Source of the DNA: Bacteroidia bacterium
GTDB lineage: Bacteria; Bacteroidota; Bacteroidia; NS11-12g; UBA955
DNA: 64,000 nucleotides
Assembly (NCBI GenBank): GCA_030158725.1
Contig: JAOASJ010000008.1
Span: 29,968-93,967 of the forward strand
Direction of reading: 5' to 3'
Under the pieces are notes generated by a model. It saw only the letters and a list, made by a program, of their open reading frames with translations, did not search any database and had not been told where the DNA came from. This document shows positions 26,139 to 34,811 of the stretch, in pieces. How positions within the stretch are numbered: position 1 is the stretch's first letter; each line of letters begins with the position of its first letter. The translations under genes and the position numbers were made by a program.

Positions 26139-28238
26139 TTATTGGATGATGAATTTCTCCATTGAAGAGAAACCATTACCTTCAATTTTCACGGTGTAAA
26201 CACCTTTAGCAAAAGACTCAGTGTTTAAAGTGATGCTGTTAGCACCTTGTACTAAATCGTTAGCATCAATGCTTAATACCACTTGACCTAAAGTATTGTA
26301 AACATTTACTTTTACTTGCTCAGTGCTGTTTAAGTTGAAGCTTAAGTTGGTAGAACCAGCAACACTTGGGTTAGGATATACTTTGATACCAGAAGTTTCG
26401 TTGTTTACATCGTCAACTGACAAAACAGTTCCAACAGAATTGGTAGCTTGGAATACTTCTTTGGTGCTTAAGTCTTGGATAAATACAACAACTTCACAGT
26501 CTTGTAATTCTTCAATGCTATTTTCAGTTGCAAGGTTAATGATGTTGGCAGTTTGACCATCTAGCGGCAATCTTACAACACCTGGAACAGTCCAAGTCAT
26601 TGTAGGGAATACTTTAGCATTTCCTTTTGTTACAGCACCTAAAGCAGTACCACTAGCATCTGGAAGCATTTTTTTCAATACGTGGTGGAATTCAGTTTCA
26701 CCGTTTGATTTAACGTTTTTAACTGTTTTCTTTTCAAGAATAGCAACAAACACCTTCATGTTAGGGTTGTTAAAATCTGACAATGGAGTTACTTTAACGT
26801 CAACTACAACTTTCTTGAAGTTGATGGTATGGGTAGCTTCAATTTTAATGTAAGCAGGTTTGTTAGTGAATTGATCAAACAAAGCAGTTGTGTAAGAAGA
26901 TGCGTTGCTGTTCCAACCGCCATCTACTTGCATATTTGGAATTGAATTAACGGCATATAAAGTTCTTCTAACATTTCCTTCTGCAGTGGTGTAAGGATCA
27001 CCAGTTCCAGGCCAGCTCATTTGGTATTTGATAACCGCATATTGGCTAGGATCGTATTTAGGGAAAATGTTTTCGTCTGTATTTCTGTTACCAGCAACAC
27101 AAGGACCGCAAGTTGAAGAAGTGAATACTTCGTGTAAAGCGACTCTTTGTACAAAATCAGCCAAAACAGTTACTGTTTTTGTTACACTGTCGTTGAATCC
27201 TTCACCATCTGCATTGCCATTGATATTGCTTAACCAAGCGGTTACTTTATAAACACCCACAGCAGATGGAGTCCAATTGCTGGTGGTAGCAACAGTTGCA
27301 TTAGCGTTTTGAGCGATGTTTACTGTAACTGGAGTTGAAACTGCAGGACCGTTGTTAATTGAGTAGTTGAAATTACAAGTGGTAATTGCAGAAGTTCCAA
27401 TGTTTCTAAATACGCCTTTAATTGCGAAAGGTGCTTGGGTTAAAGCTAAGAAATCTGGCACTGAAGTACTCCAACCTTCTGCATTGTATGCTGGTTGAGA
27501 ACCTTGAGCAAAAGAATAAAAAGAGTTGTCTGTAGAATTGAATAAGTTTTCAGTGATGCTTTGAGCACCTAAAGATGGTGAACCAGCAATTGTATAAGCA
27601 GTTGCAGCATCTATTTGGATACCTGCAGACATTTTAACATTAGAAGTGCACAACTGACCTGCAGAAGTAACACATAAAGTTTTCATGTCTACAATGTGAA
27701 TTTTGTTGCTTCCTTCTTCAAGAACGATAGACCAGTATGTCCAACCGCTTTGGATATTTGCTTCAGAGAAGAAGTTAAATTGTATCCAATATTGTCTGTG
27801 TGGAGCTGTTCCAAAAGTTTTGGTAACAATGTTTGAAGGGTAAGTCGTGTTTGTATTTGGTTTCATTCCCAATACGCAAACTGAATTGTCAGGAATTGAA
27901 GCACTTGGCAAACTTAGGTTTGAAAAAGAACTTGGTAAAGTAGTTGATGCCACATCAAATGTGATAAAACCAGCATTACAAGCTTTCAAAGAAGTAACTG
28001 CATTGCCATTGAAATTAAATGCAAATGGAATGGTTTGGGTTGCACTGTATGCTACAGCAGAAGATGAAGGGCCAGTCCAGATAGATGACCATCCGGTCAA
28101 TAATGAAGCTGGGTTTTCGCCATCGGTGTTTACACCGCCTGGGTTCTTTCCTGCTTTCGTGTAAGGCACATAATAGTACTGCGCTGACACAGCACTTAAA
28201 ACAAGAAATGAGACTAAAGTAAGTATGAGTTTCTTCAT
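26139..28238 (-). CDS. Secreted Omp28-like protein with CGPC motif and T9SS sorting domain
   Basis: Exported protein of 699 aa, starting at the ATG at 28238 (MKKLILTLVSFLVLSAVSAQ, signal peptide). Like the 21981-24170 protein it has about 350 beta-rich residues, including a CARDB-like adhesion segment (FRNIGTSAITTCNFNYSIN). A thioredoxin-like module then opens with HEVFTSSTCGPCVAG (Cys377 and Cys380, the classical CGPC motif), followed by the Omp28-type region (VFVAILEKKTVKNV, HHVLKKMLPD). A type A T9SS sorting domain ends it (VYPNPSVAGS to EKFIIQ). It has its own promoter and terminator. A redox role is suggested by CGPC but not shown. Confidence 0.83.
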   Translation of the reverse strand: MKKLILTLVSFLVLSAVSAQYYYVPYTKAGKNPGGVNTDGENPASLLTGWSSIWTGPSSSAVAYSATQTIPFAFNFNGNAVTSLKACNAGFITFDVASTTLPSSFSNLSLPSASIPDNSVCVLGMKPNTNTTYPSNIVTKTFGTAPHRQYWIQFNFFSEANIQSGWTYWSIVLEEGSNKIHIVDMKTLCVTSAGQLCTSNVKMSAGIQIDAATAYTIAGSPSLGAQSITENLFNSTDNSFYSFAQGSQPAYNAEGWSTSVPDFLALTQAPFAIKGVFRNIGTSAITTCNFNYSINNGPAVSTPVTVNIAQNANATVATTSNWTPSAVGVYKVTAWLSNINGNADGEGFNDSVTKTVTVLADFVQRVALHEVFTSSTCGPCVAGNRNTDENIFPKYDPSQYAVIKYQMSWPGTGDPYTTAEGNVRRTLYAVNSIPNMQVDGGWNSNASSYTTALFDQFTNKPAYIKIEATHTINFKKVVVDVKVTPLSDFNNPNMKVFVAILEKKTVKNVKSNGETEFHHVLKKMLPDASGTALGAVTKGNAKVFPTMTWTVPGVVRLPLDGQTANIINLATENSIEELQDCEVVVFIQDLSTKEVFQATNSVGTVLSVDDVNNETSGIKVYPNPSVAGSTNLSFNLNSTEQVKVNVYNTLGQVVLSIDANDLVQGANSITLNTESFAKGVYTVKIEGNGFSSMEKFIIQ

Positions 28239-28259
28239 AAAATAATTATTTTGATTGGT

Positions 28260-28267
28260 CAAATGTA
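28260..28267 (-). promoter_or_regulatory. -7 box (TACATTTG) of the 26139-28238 gene
   Basis: Exact TAnnTTTG on the minus strand, 21 nt before the ATG at 28238; it overlaps the longer frame and so supports the shorter start. Confidence 0.58.
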
Positions 28268-28298
28268 AAGAATATCAGGAATTGAATTAATAAAAAGT

Positions 28299-29012
28299 TT
28301 ACATTTTTTTCATCTCAGTATCCACAATTCCTACAACTGTCTGAAAAATAGATTTTTGCAAGCAATACACCATGTCTTCATCGTGGTGTAAATGGGACAA
28401 CCTTTTATAATGTGAAGATTTAGTTAAATAATCCATCAGATTTTCTTTAGCCATATTGTATAAATCAATAGACATTAATGCGGCATCGCAATCTATCAAA
28501 CAATTTGTTTTGTCTGACAAAGTTTTTGCCATAGCCCCAGCATATAAAGTATCTTCAAGGTTAAAACTGTCTTTCCAACCTGCGCAAAACAATACCACAT
28601 CACGACCATCCTTAAGCAACCATTCTGCCGTGGCTTCCAAATTTAAGAAACTTCCACTTAACACATTTGCTGCTCCATCATTTGCTGCGGCTTCAATACA
28701 TTTTGTTCCATTGGTGGTTGTGAGTGCTATTTTACGTCCCTTAACCGCTCCATTCATGCACTCAAATGGAGAATTCCCCATATCAAATCCATCTAGTTTT
28801 TGTCCATTTCTCTCGGCAGCTGTTAAATAGCCCTTTGAGCCTAAGCCTTTTGCTTGCTCAATGTCTTTTACCGCTTTAACCGCTTCAGCTCCTTCGTGAA
28901 TTGCAGTGCAGATAGTAGAAGTTGCGCGCAAAATATCAATTACCACAACATTCTTATCTTTAATATCTGACAAGTGCAACAACGCTGGACTTAACACCAC
29001 TTCTATATTCAT
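28299..29012 (-). CDS. comB: 2-phosphosulfolactate phosphatase family protein
   Basis: Cytoplasmic Mg-dependent phosphatase family, 237 aa from the second of two adjacent ATGs (29015 or 29012). ComB removes phosphate from (R)-2-phospho-3-sulfolactate. Family marks: VVVIDILRATSTICTA near the N-terminus, LTAAERNGQKLDGFDMGNSP, KIALTTTNGTKCIEAA and VVLFCAGWKDSFNLEDTLYAGAM. In archaea it serves coenzyme M synthesis; bacteria with it lack that pathway, so the true substrate here is unknown. A near-match -7 box (TACTATTG) is upstream. It follows the Omp28 cluster on the same strand but is a separate unit. Confidence 0.88.
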   Translation of the reverse strand: MNIEVVLSPALLHLSDIKDKNVVVIDILRATSTICTAIHEGAEAVKAVKDIEQAKGLGSKGYLTAAERNGQKLDGFDMGNSPFECMNGAVKGRKIALTTTNGTKCIEAAANDGAANVLSGSFLNLEATAEWLLKDGRDVVLFCAGWKDSFNLEDTLYAGAMAKTLSDKTNCLIDCDAALMSIDLYNMAKENLMDYLTKSSHYKRLSHLHHDEDMVYCLQKSIFQTVVGIVDTEMKKM

Positions 29013-29061
29013 CATTCCACAATAGTAGATATCTATTTTTAAATTTCAAATTATTATGCTT

Positions 29062-29069
29062 TATTTTTG
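29062..29069 (+). promoter_or_regulatory. -7 box (TATTTTTG) of the TPR gene
   Basis: Exact TAnnTTTG 6 nt before the ATG at 29076. A TTG codon within the box opens the frame slightly earlier but cannot be the start if this box is used. Confidence 0.55.
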
Positions 29070-29075
29070 TCTATT

Positions 29076-30098
29076 ATGCGCTTCAAACTCCTTGTTTTAG
29101 TAATATCCTTCTGCATTTTAGGCCCCGTTTCTGCCTCAGGCAAACTTGATTCATGTATGTCCAAAGGCATTGCATTATCGCAACAAAAGAACTATAAAAA
29201 TGCCATCTTGGAGTTTGACAATTGTATTTCACAAAAATCAAATTACGCTGAAGCCTATTTCCAAAGGGGAACTTGCTACTTATTACTCAATAAACACAAT
29301 ATTGCTTTGGTCGACTTTAACCAAGCATTGAGACTCGACTCTAGTTTATACGAAGCATACTACAACCGCGCCTTGGCTGAACATGCCATTAAAAACTACA
29401 CCTTTTCTGAAGCTGACTTTCTTTTATACAAAAGCCGTGTGCCCAGCGACCATAGGGTCTTGAGCAGTTTAGCCCTACTTATGGAAGACATGCAAGAATA
29501 TCCTTCGGCTCTTAAGTATTACACTGAATACCTGAAATTTCATCCCAACGATTTCGAAACCTTAAAATCGCGTGCCATGGTGTATGCGGAAATGAATTCG
29601 ATTGAATTGGCCATTGCAGACCTAGATATTTGCCTTCGTCCCGATGCCAACGACACTGCAATTTGGATGAGTAAAGGCAATATATATTACGATGCTCAAA
29701 GGTTTTCAGAAGCCATTGACGCCTACAATGTGATTTTACTTTTATACCCAGACAACAAAGCAGCCTTGTATAACCGAGCTGATGCTTATACGTCTTTAAA
29801 ACGCTATGATGAGGCTATTAGAGATTACCAATACCTAAGTTCTAAAGACAAATACAATTCAGAATACTACTTTAATATAGGATTTTGCTATTTGCAGCAA
29901 GCTAAAAACCAAGAAGCGATTTTAAGTTTTGGAAAAGCTTTAGATACAGATTACACCAATCTTGGACTATTACTTATGCTTAGAGGTGTGGCGTATAACA
30001 ATTTGAAACTGCAAGCAGAAGCTTGTTCAGATTGGCAAAAAGCGGTAGAGCTTGGCTACAAAGAAGCCCAAAAATACCGCAGCGATTTTTGTAAGTAA
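29076..30098 (+). CDS. Exported tetratricopeptide repeat protein
   Basis: A 340-aa protein with a signal peptide (MRFKLLVLVISFCILGPVSAS) and about eight TPR units through the rest, each showing the W/Y-G-A-Y/F-A-P pattern (for example AEAYFQRGTCYLLLNKHNIALVDFNQAL, shown by its parts YFQRG and ALVDFNQAL; AIWMSKGNIYYDAQRFSEAI; YYFNIGFCYLQQAKNQEAI). TPRs form a superhelix that binds peptides or partner proteins. It has no enzymatic domain. It is divergent from comB and convergent with the GT2 gene, 1 bp apart at the stops. The partner is unknown; a periplasmic scaffold is likely. Confidence 0.82.
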   Translation: MRFKLLVLVISFCILGPVSASGKLDSCMSKGIALSQQKNYKNAILEFDNCISQKSNYAEAYFQRGTCYLLLNKHNIALVDFNQALRLDSSLYEAYYNRALAEHAIKNYTFSEADFLLYKSRVPSDHRVLSSLALLMEDMQEYPSALKYYTEYLKFHPNDFETLKSRAMVYAEMNSIELAIADLDICLRPDANDTAIWMSKGNIYYDAQRFSEAIDAYNVILLLYPDNKAALYNRADAYTSLKRYDEAIRDYQYLSSKDKYNSEYYFNIGFCYLQQAKNQEAILSFGKALDTDYTNLGLLLMLRGVAYNNLKLQAEACSDWQKAVELGYKEAQKYRSDFCK

Positions 30099-30099
30099 A

Positions 30100-30843
30100 T
30101 TAGGCTTTAAATATCTTACTCTTTGCAATACCCCATTTATTAAGGCGGTATAGCATAGAAACTTTCAAAACACCTAATCCGTAAATACTACTTCTTTTGA
30201 AGTTAATGCTGCTCGCTTCATCAAAATACTTGGTTGGGCAAGTCAACTCACCAATTTCAAAACCGGCATAAAAAATCTGAGCAATCATTTCATTGTCAAA
30301 AATGAAATCGTCTGAATTGGCTTCAATATTTATTTTCTCAAAAATTGATTTATCAAAAGCCCTGTATCCAGTGTGGTACTCAGACAATTTTTGACCCATC
30401 ATAATATTTTGAAACAAGGTTAATAGTCTATTCGCTATGTATTTATACATTGGCATTCCACCTTTTAAGGCCCCTTTTCCAAGTATTCTACTTCCAAAAG
30501 CAACAGGGTAAACCTCATTTGCAATCATGTAGGACATACTTTCAATTAACTTAGGTGTGTATTGGTAATCAGGGTGCAACATCACAATAATGTCAGCGCC
30601 TATGCTCAAAGCTTTGGTGTAACATGATTTTTGATTTCCACCATAACCTCTGTTTACTTCATGTTTAATGATATGTTTAATTCCAAGCTCTTTGGCTTTA
30701 GCTATAGTCTCGTCGCGGCTATTGTCGTCAACCAATACCACTTCATCAACGATTTCAAATGGAATTTCGTTATATGTTTTCTCTAAGGTTGCCGCTGCAT
30801 TATACGCAGGTAATACAACTGCAATTTTTTTCCCTTTAATCAT
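30100..30843 (-). CDS. Glycosyltransferase family 2 (dolichyl-phosphate mannose synthase-like)
   Basis: A cytoplasmic GT-A glycosyltransferase of 247 aa. It starts VVLPAYNAAATLEKTYNEI, followed by VDEVVLVDDNSRDETI (first Asp motif), NRGYGGNQKSCYTKAL and VMLHPDYQY, which takes the place of the usual DxD. The sequence is close to the DPM1-like group that moves a sugar from a nucleotide donor to a polyprenyl phosphate. There are no C-terminal membrane helices, unlike ArnC-type relatives. A -7 box lies 8 nt before the ATG. Sugar and acceptor are not predictable. Confidence 0.88.
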   Translation of the reverse strand: MIKGKKIAVVLPAYNAAATLEKTYNEIPFEIVDEVVLVDDNSRDETIAKAKELGIKHIIKHEVNRGYGGNQKSCYTKALSIGADIIVMLHPDYQYTPKLIESMSYMIANEVYPVAFGSRILGKGALKGGMPMYKYIANRLLTLFQNIMMGQKLSEYHTGYRAFDKSIFEKINIEANSDDFIFDNEMIAQIFYAGFEIGELTCPTKYFDEASSINFKRSSIYGLGVLKVSMLYRLNKWGIAKSKIFKA

Positions 30844-30851
30844 AAAGGACG

Positions 30852-30859
30852 CAAAAATA
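30852..30859 (-). promoter_or_regulatory. -7 box (TATTTTTG) of the GT2 gene
   Basis: Exact TAnnTTTG on the minus strand, 8 nt before the ATG at 30843. Confidence 0.55.
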
Positions 30860-30925
30860 ATCGATTATTTATTAAATTAATATTAAATACTTGATTAAAC
30901 ACAAAACATAAGCTAAACTTGAAGC

Positions 30926-31855
30926 ATGAAATACTATTTAGCACAATTCAGAGATCAAGTCTTCAATGGCTCTCTGTCTCTTTACAAACGCGTTTTTATT
31001 CAGTTTTTAATCCTAAATATCGTCATTGGACTTATTTCATTGGTGGTATACACCCCTTTGGTACTAAAACTTTTCAATTGGAATTTTTCTGACCTGGTAG
31101 AATTTCAAACCAAAATGGAAGAAATGGGCGAATTGATGAAAAATGGCGGCGACCCCTCTTCTGCATTCGAAGGAATTTTCGGAACACCAAACTATATTTA
31201 CATATTACCGCTATTGCTTTTTGGAATGTTTATCGGTATTTGGTCTATGAATTTATACTACCAACTTAACGATGCAGAAGTCAGGAACAGCGACAGAAGT
31301 ATATTAACAGCGCTTAAGAATTCATTTTCACCACAGCTGTTTACTATTCTAGGATTTATGATTTTATACTATCTATTAAGTATAGCTTCATTTATAATAT
31401 TCATGACTGTTGTGGTAATGATTATGCAAATAACCAAAGTACTTGGAATAATCATTGGATTCATAGGCTTCTTCTTCTTATTGTTTTTCTTACTCCGTTT
31501 TTCACTTGGATTTGCAGCCATCGTACACGGAAAAATGAGCATTGGTGAAGCTTTCGGCTTTAGCTTTACCCATTTAACATTTAAAAGAGCGGCCATGCTT
31601 TTATTAATGGGCATAGTAACTTTAGTCGTTATGGGCATAGCCTCTGGTTTAGGCGGCATGCTGGTACATTTAATAGTCAACCGCGAGCACAGCGACCCTA
31701 TGACCTATTATGTGGTAAGCCAAATATTTGGAACAATAATGGGCGTAATTGTTAGTACCTTTATCTTTACTGGAAGCAGTGCTTTATATTTCCGCTACAG
31801 CAATGATGAAGACCAATATGAAACTGAATTAAGCGAGCACTTAATCAACAACTAA
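30926..31855 (+). CDS. Integral membrane protein of unknown function
   Basis: A 309-aa inner-membrane protein with about six hydrophobic segments (around residues 24-45, 90-110, 135-190 as a long stretch, 218-245 and 265-285). A soluble, Met/Glu-rich stretch (about 55-80) lies between the first two. I recognise no catalytic motif. The layout, with a short N-terminal cytoplasmic segment (MKYYLAQFRDQVFNGS) and many Gly/Phe-rich helices, resembles DUF4013-type membrane proteins, but I am not sure. A near-match -7 box (TAAACTTG) is 4 nt before the ATG. Its stop overlaps the stop of convergent gpmI. Confidence 0.75.
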   Translation: MKYYLAQFRDQVFNGSLSLYKRVFIQFLILNIVIGLISLVVYTPLVLKLFNWNFSDLVEFQTKMEEMGELMKNGGDPSSAFEGIFGTPNYIYILPLLLFGMFIGIWSMNLYYQLNDAEVRNSDRSILTALKNSFSPQLFTILGFMILYYLLSIASFIIFMTVVVMIMQITKVLGIIIGFIGFFFLLFFLLRFSLGFAAIVHGKMSIGEAFGFSFTHLTFKRAAMLLLMGIVTLVVMGIASGLGGMLVHLIVNREHSDPMTYYVVSQIFGTIMGVIVSTFIFTGSSALYFRYSNDEDQYETELSEHLINN

Positions 31856-33378
31856 AACAAAGGAATACCATCCATTTCGGCTGGTATTTGAATGTCCATC
31901 ATTTTTAGAATACTTGGCGCAACATCGGCCAATTTACCTTTATGGTTTAGGGCTTTGCATTTATCACTGATAATAAAGCAAGGCACTGGATTCATGCTAT
32001 GGGCTGTATTTGGTGAACCATCAGGATTGCGGGCTTCATCAGAATTCCCGTGGTCTGCAATGATAAACATTTGATATCCCTTCGACACAGCCAACTCAAC
32101 CAATCTTTTCACGCACCCATCTACAGTTTCTGCAGCCTTTATAATTGCTTCCCAAACACCGGTATGTCCTACCATATCTGTATTTGCGAAGTTCAAACAA
32201 ATAAAATCAAATTGTTCTGAAGCCACTGCTGCTTCAATTTTATCGGTCAAAAGCAAAGCACTCATTTCCGGTTGTAAATCGTAAGTCGCAACTTTAGGAG
32301 AAGGTTCCATAATTCTAGATTCTCCTTCAAAAGGCTCTTCTCTTCCACCTGAGAAGAAGAATGTAACATGGGGATACTTTTCTGTTTCAGCACTTCTCAA
32401 TTGGGTTTTGCCCTGAGAACTTATGACTTCACCAAGCGTGTTGTTGACATTGCTAGAATGAAATACAACGTGAACGCCTTCGTAAGTAGCATCATATTCC
32501 GTCATGGTGGCATAAAACAACTTTAGTTTTTTCATTCCAAAATCAGGAAAATCAGTTTGTGTAAGCGCTTGAGTAATTTGTCTACCTCTATCGGTTCTGA
32601 AATTAAAACACAATACCGCATCATCATCTTTAATAGTGGCCAAAGCATTGTTTTCAGCATCGACAATTACAGAAGCTTGGATAAACTCATCCGTAATATT
32701 TCCATCATACGCCGCTTGAATGGCATCTGTAGCTGAATGGAAACTTTTGCCATTGCCATTAACCATTAAATCGTATGCCAAGTGAATTCTTTCCCAACGC
32801 TTATCTCTATCCATAGCATAGTAGCGCCCTATTATGGATGCTATTTTTGCATTGGTGTTTTCGATCTTAGATTCTAAATATTGAACAAATGCTTTTCCAC
32901 TGTTTGGATCGGTGTCACGTCCATCCGTAAATGCATGGATAAAAATATGCTGAACACCTTTTTCTGTGAATATTTTACACAGTGAAATCAAATGCTCCAT
33001 GCTGCTGTGCACGCCACCATCGCTTACCAATCCAGTTAAATGCAAAGGTTTCTTGTTTTGAATGCAATAGTTGGCCAAATCAGCAATTACCTTTTCATCG
33101 GCAGCAGAGCCATCTTCAAATTTCTTATTGATTAAAGCCAATTGTTGCCACACTACCCTACCTGCACCAATATTCATGTGACCAACTTCACTGTTACCCA
33201 TCTGACCTTCTGGCAAACCAACAGCATTTCCAAAAGTAGTCAAAGTGGTATTGGGAACTGTATCAAACAATGAATCAACAAAAGGAGTTTTTGCATTGTA
33301 AATACCATCGGTAAAATCGTGTTTACCTATTCCCCAACCATCCAATATCATTAAGAAAACTTTGTTTTGATTTTGCAT
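31852..33378 (-). CDS. gpmI: 2,3-bisphosphoglycerate-independent phosphoglycerate mutase
   Basis: Cytoplasmic glycolytic enzyme of 508 aa that interconverts 3- and 2-phosphoglycerate with two Mn ions. It starts at the ATG at 33378 (MQNQNKVFLMILDGWG); 12 upstream open codons cover the promoter box. The metal Asp13 in ILDGWG and catalytic Ser63 in QMGNSEVGHMNIGAG are present, as are HAFTDGRDTDP, GRYYAMDRDKRWER and the C-terminal metal set LNFANTDMVGHTG and IADHGNSDE. Length is normal. It is not clustered with pgk, which lies 1.4 kb further on. Confidence 0.96.
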   Translation of the reverse strand: MQNQNKVFLMILDGWGIGKHDFTDGIYNAKTPFVDSLFDTVPNTTLTTFGNAVGLPEGQMGNSEVGHMNIGAGRVVWQQLALINKKFEDGSAADEKVIADLANYCIQNKKPLHLTGLVSDGGVHSSMEHLISLCKIFTEKGVQHIFIHAFTDGRDTDPNSGKAFVQYLESKIENTNAKIASIIGRYYAMDRDKRWERIHLAYDLMVNGNGKSFHSATDAIQAAYDGNITDEFIQASVIVDAENNALATIKDDDAVLCFNFRTDRGRQITQALTQTDFPDFGMKKLKLFYATMTEYDATYEGVHVVFHSSNVNNTLGEVISSQGKTQLRSAETEKYPHVTFFFSGGREEPFEGESRIMEPSPKVATYDLQPEMSALLLTDKIEAAVASEQFDFICLNFANTDMVGHTGVWEAIIKAAETVDGCVKRLVELAVSKGYQMFIIADHGNSDEARNPDGSPNTAHSMNPVPCFIISDKCKALNHKGKLADVAPSILKMMDIQIPAEMDGIPLF

Positions 33379-33382
33379 GCGG

Positions 33383-33390
33383 CAAAGGTA
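33383..33390 (-). promoter_or_regulatory. -7 box (TACCTTTG) of gpmI
   Basis: Exact TAnnTTTG followed by C, only 4 nt before the ATG at 33378. A TTG that may be the -33 element lies 21 nt upstream of the box. A transcript would start at or very near the ATG. Confidence 0.65.
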
Positions 33391-33462
33391 AATAAAATGC
33401 TTGAATCTGAGCAATGCTTGGGATCATGTAAATTCAAGTCAAAGTTCAATGGATAGAATATC

Positions 33463-33470
33463 TATATTTG
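33463..33470 (+). promoter_or_regulatory. -7 box (TATATTTG) of the inositol monophosphatase gene
   Basis: Exact TAnnTTTG followed by C, only 4 nt before the ATG at 33475, again predicting a nearly leaderless mRNA. Confidence 0.62.
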
Positions 33471-33474
33471 CAAG

Positions 33475-34263
33475 ATGGAACTACAACATATCAGTGCTTC
33501 GCTTAATTCAATTGTTACGGAAACGGCTCATTTCATTGCAGAGCAAAGAAAAAACTTTACCCTCGATGCAGTGAGTGACAAAGGCTTGAATCAATTGGTT
33601 AGCTATGTTGATGTAGAGGCTGAAAAATTATTGGTCAACGCCCTGAGCCGTTTGGTTCCTGAAGCTGGATTTATAACTGAAGAAAACACCAGTGATGTAG
33701 GACGTAAAACCTTAAATTGGATTATCGACCCTTTGGATGGAACCACCAACTTTATACATGGATTGCCTGTGTATTCGGTAAGTGTGGCCTTGGCTGAGGG
33801 GCAGGAAATACTGGTTGGAGCGGTATATGAAATTGGCCGTAAAGAATTGTTTAGTGCCTGGAAAAACGGAGGTGCTTGGTGCAATGGGCAAGCCATTCAT
33901 GTATCTAAAGAAACAGAATTAAAAAACAGCCTAATGGCAACTGGCTTCCCATATTATGACTTTGAACAAATGGATGCATACATCCACACATTAAAAGACT
34001 TGATGCAAAGCACACATGGCTTAAGAAGAATGGGCTCAGCGGCAGTCGATTTGGCTTATGTAGCTTGTGGTCGATTTGAAGGGTTTTTCGAATACGGTTT
34101 ACATGCTTGGGATGTTGCAGCTGGTTGCTTATTGGTGAAAGAAGCAGGTGGCAGTTTATGCGACTTTGATGGCAAAGACGATTTCCTTTTCGGCAGTTCA
34201 ATAGTTGCCGACAACACAGGCATTCACTCAGCCTTGATGCAAATTATAGAAAATAGATTTTAA
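33475..34263 (+). CDS. Inositol monophosphatase family protein
   Basis: Cytoplasmic Mg/Li-sensitive sugar phosphatase of 262 aa. Metal-binding motifs are intact: GFITEENTS (Glu pair), WIIDPLDGTTNFIHG (DPLDGT) and HAWDVAAGCLLVKEAGG near the C-terminus. The family includes SuhB and CysQ; the motif context is closer to SuhB/IMPase than to CysQ. Substrates may be inositol phosphate or other sugar phosphates. Its stop is 4 bp from the stop of the convergent phosphoribosyltransferase gene. Confidence 0.9.
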   Translation: MELQHISASLNSIVTETAHFIAEQRKNFTLDAVSDKGLNQLVSYVDVEAEKLLVNALSRLVPEAGFITEENTSDVGRKTLNWIIDPLDGTTNFIHGLPVYSVSVALAEGQEILVGAVYEIGRKELFSAWKNGGAWCNGQAIHVSKETELKNSLMATGFPYYDFEQMDAYIHTLKDLMQSTHGLRRMGSAAVDLAYVACGRFEGFFEYGLHAWDVAAGCLLVKEAGGSLCDFDGKDDFLFGSSIVADNTGIHSALMQIIENRF

Positions 34264-34267
34264 GAAA

Positions 34268-34774
34268 TTAGTTCAATATTAATTTCAAATCAGCTTCATT
34301 GCTGTTGTCGAAATTAAGATGTTCTTGTAGGGTTGTTGCCATGCTTATACCAACAAAATCGGCACGTATAGGGTACATTCTATGGCTTCTTGAGGCCAAG
34401 ACTGCCACTTGAATTTTACGCACCTTTTTCGAAACCAAAGGCATCATAGCCATCATTAAAGTTTTGCCAGTATTTAAAACATCGTCAACCAAAATAATGG
34501 TTTCGTTGTTTAGGTTATCCATAGAATCTGAAGAATGGTAGCTTGGTTCAAGAGAACTTGGGTCCAATTCAATTTGCATGATCTGGATTTTTTGTTCACT
34601 AATTTTAGCCAACTCATTGGCAATTCTATTGGCAATATACATTCCCCTTTGGTCGATGCCCGCTATCCAAATAACGGCTTCATCCATATTGTTCTCATAT
34701 ACCTGCCAAGCCAATCTGGTCAACTTGTGACTGATTTGCTTATGGTTTAATATAATGTCAGAAGATTGGCTCAT
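34268..34774 (-). CDS. PyrR-like phosphoribosyltransferase
   Basis: Cytoplasmic type I phosphoribosyltransferase of 168 aa. I start at the ATG at 34774 (MSQSSDIILNHKQI), since the four-codon extension opens with TTG. The PRPP loop is IILVDDVLNTGKT. An N-terminal VIWIAGIDQRGMYIANRI and the hood region with LDPSSLEP are like PyrR. PyrR regulates pyr operons and has uracil phosphoribosyltransferase activity. No pyr genes adjoin it here, so its role is uncertain and I give no symbol. Confidence 0.82.
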   Translation of the reverse strand: MSQSSDIILNHKQISHKLTRLAWQVYENNMDEAVIWIAGIDQRGMYIANRIANELAKISEQKIQIMQIELDPSSLEPSYHSSDSMDNLNNETIILVDDVLNTGKTLMMAMMPLVSKKVRKIQVAVLASRSHRMYPIRADFVGISMATTLQEHLNFDNSNEADLKLILN

Positions 34775-34811
34775 ATATGGTTTCAAACCTACAAGAAATT
34801 CAAATAATAAA

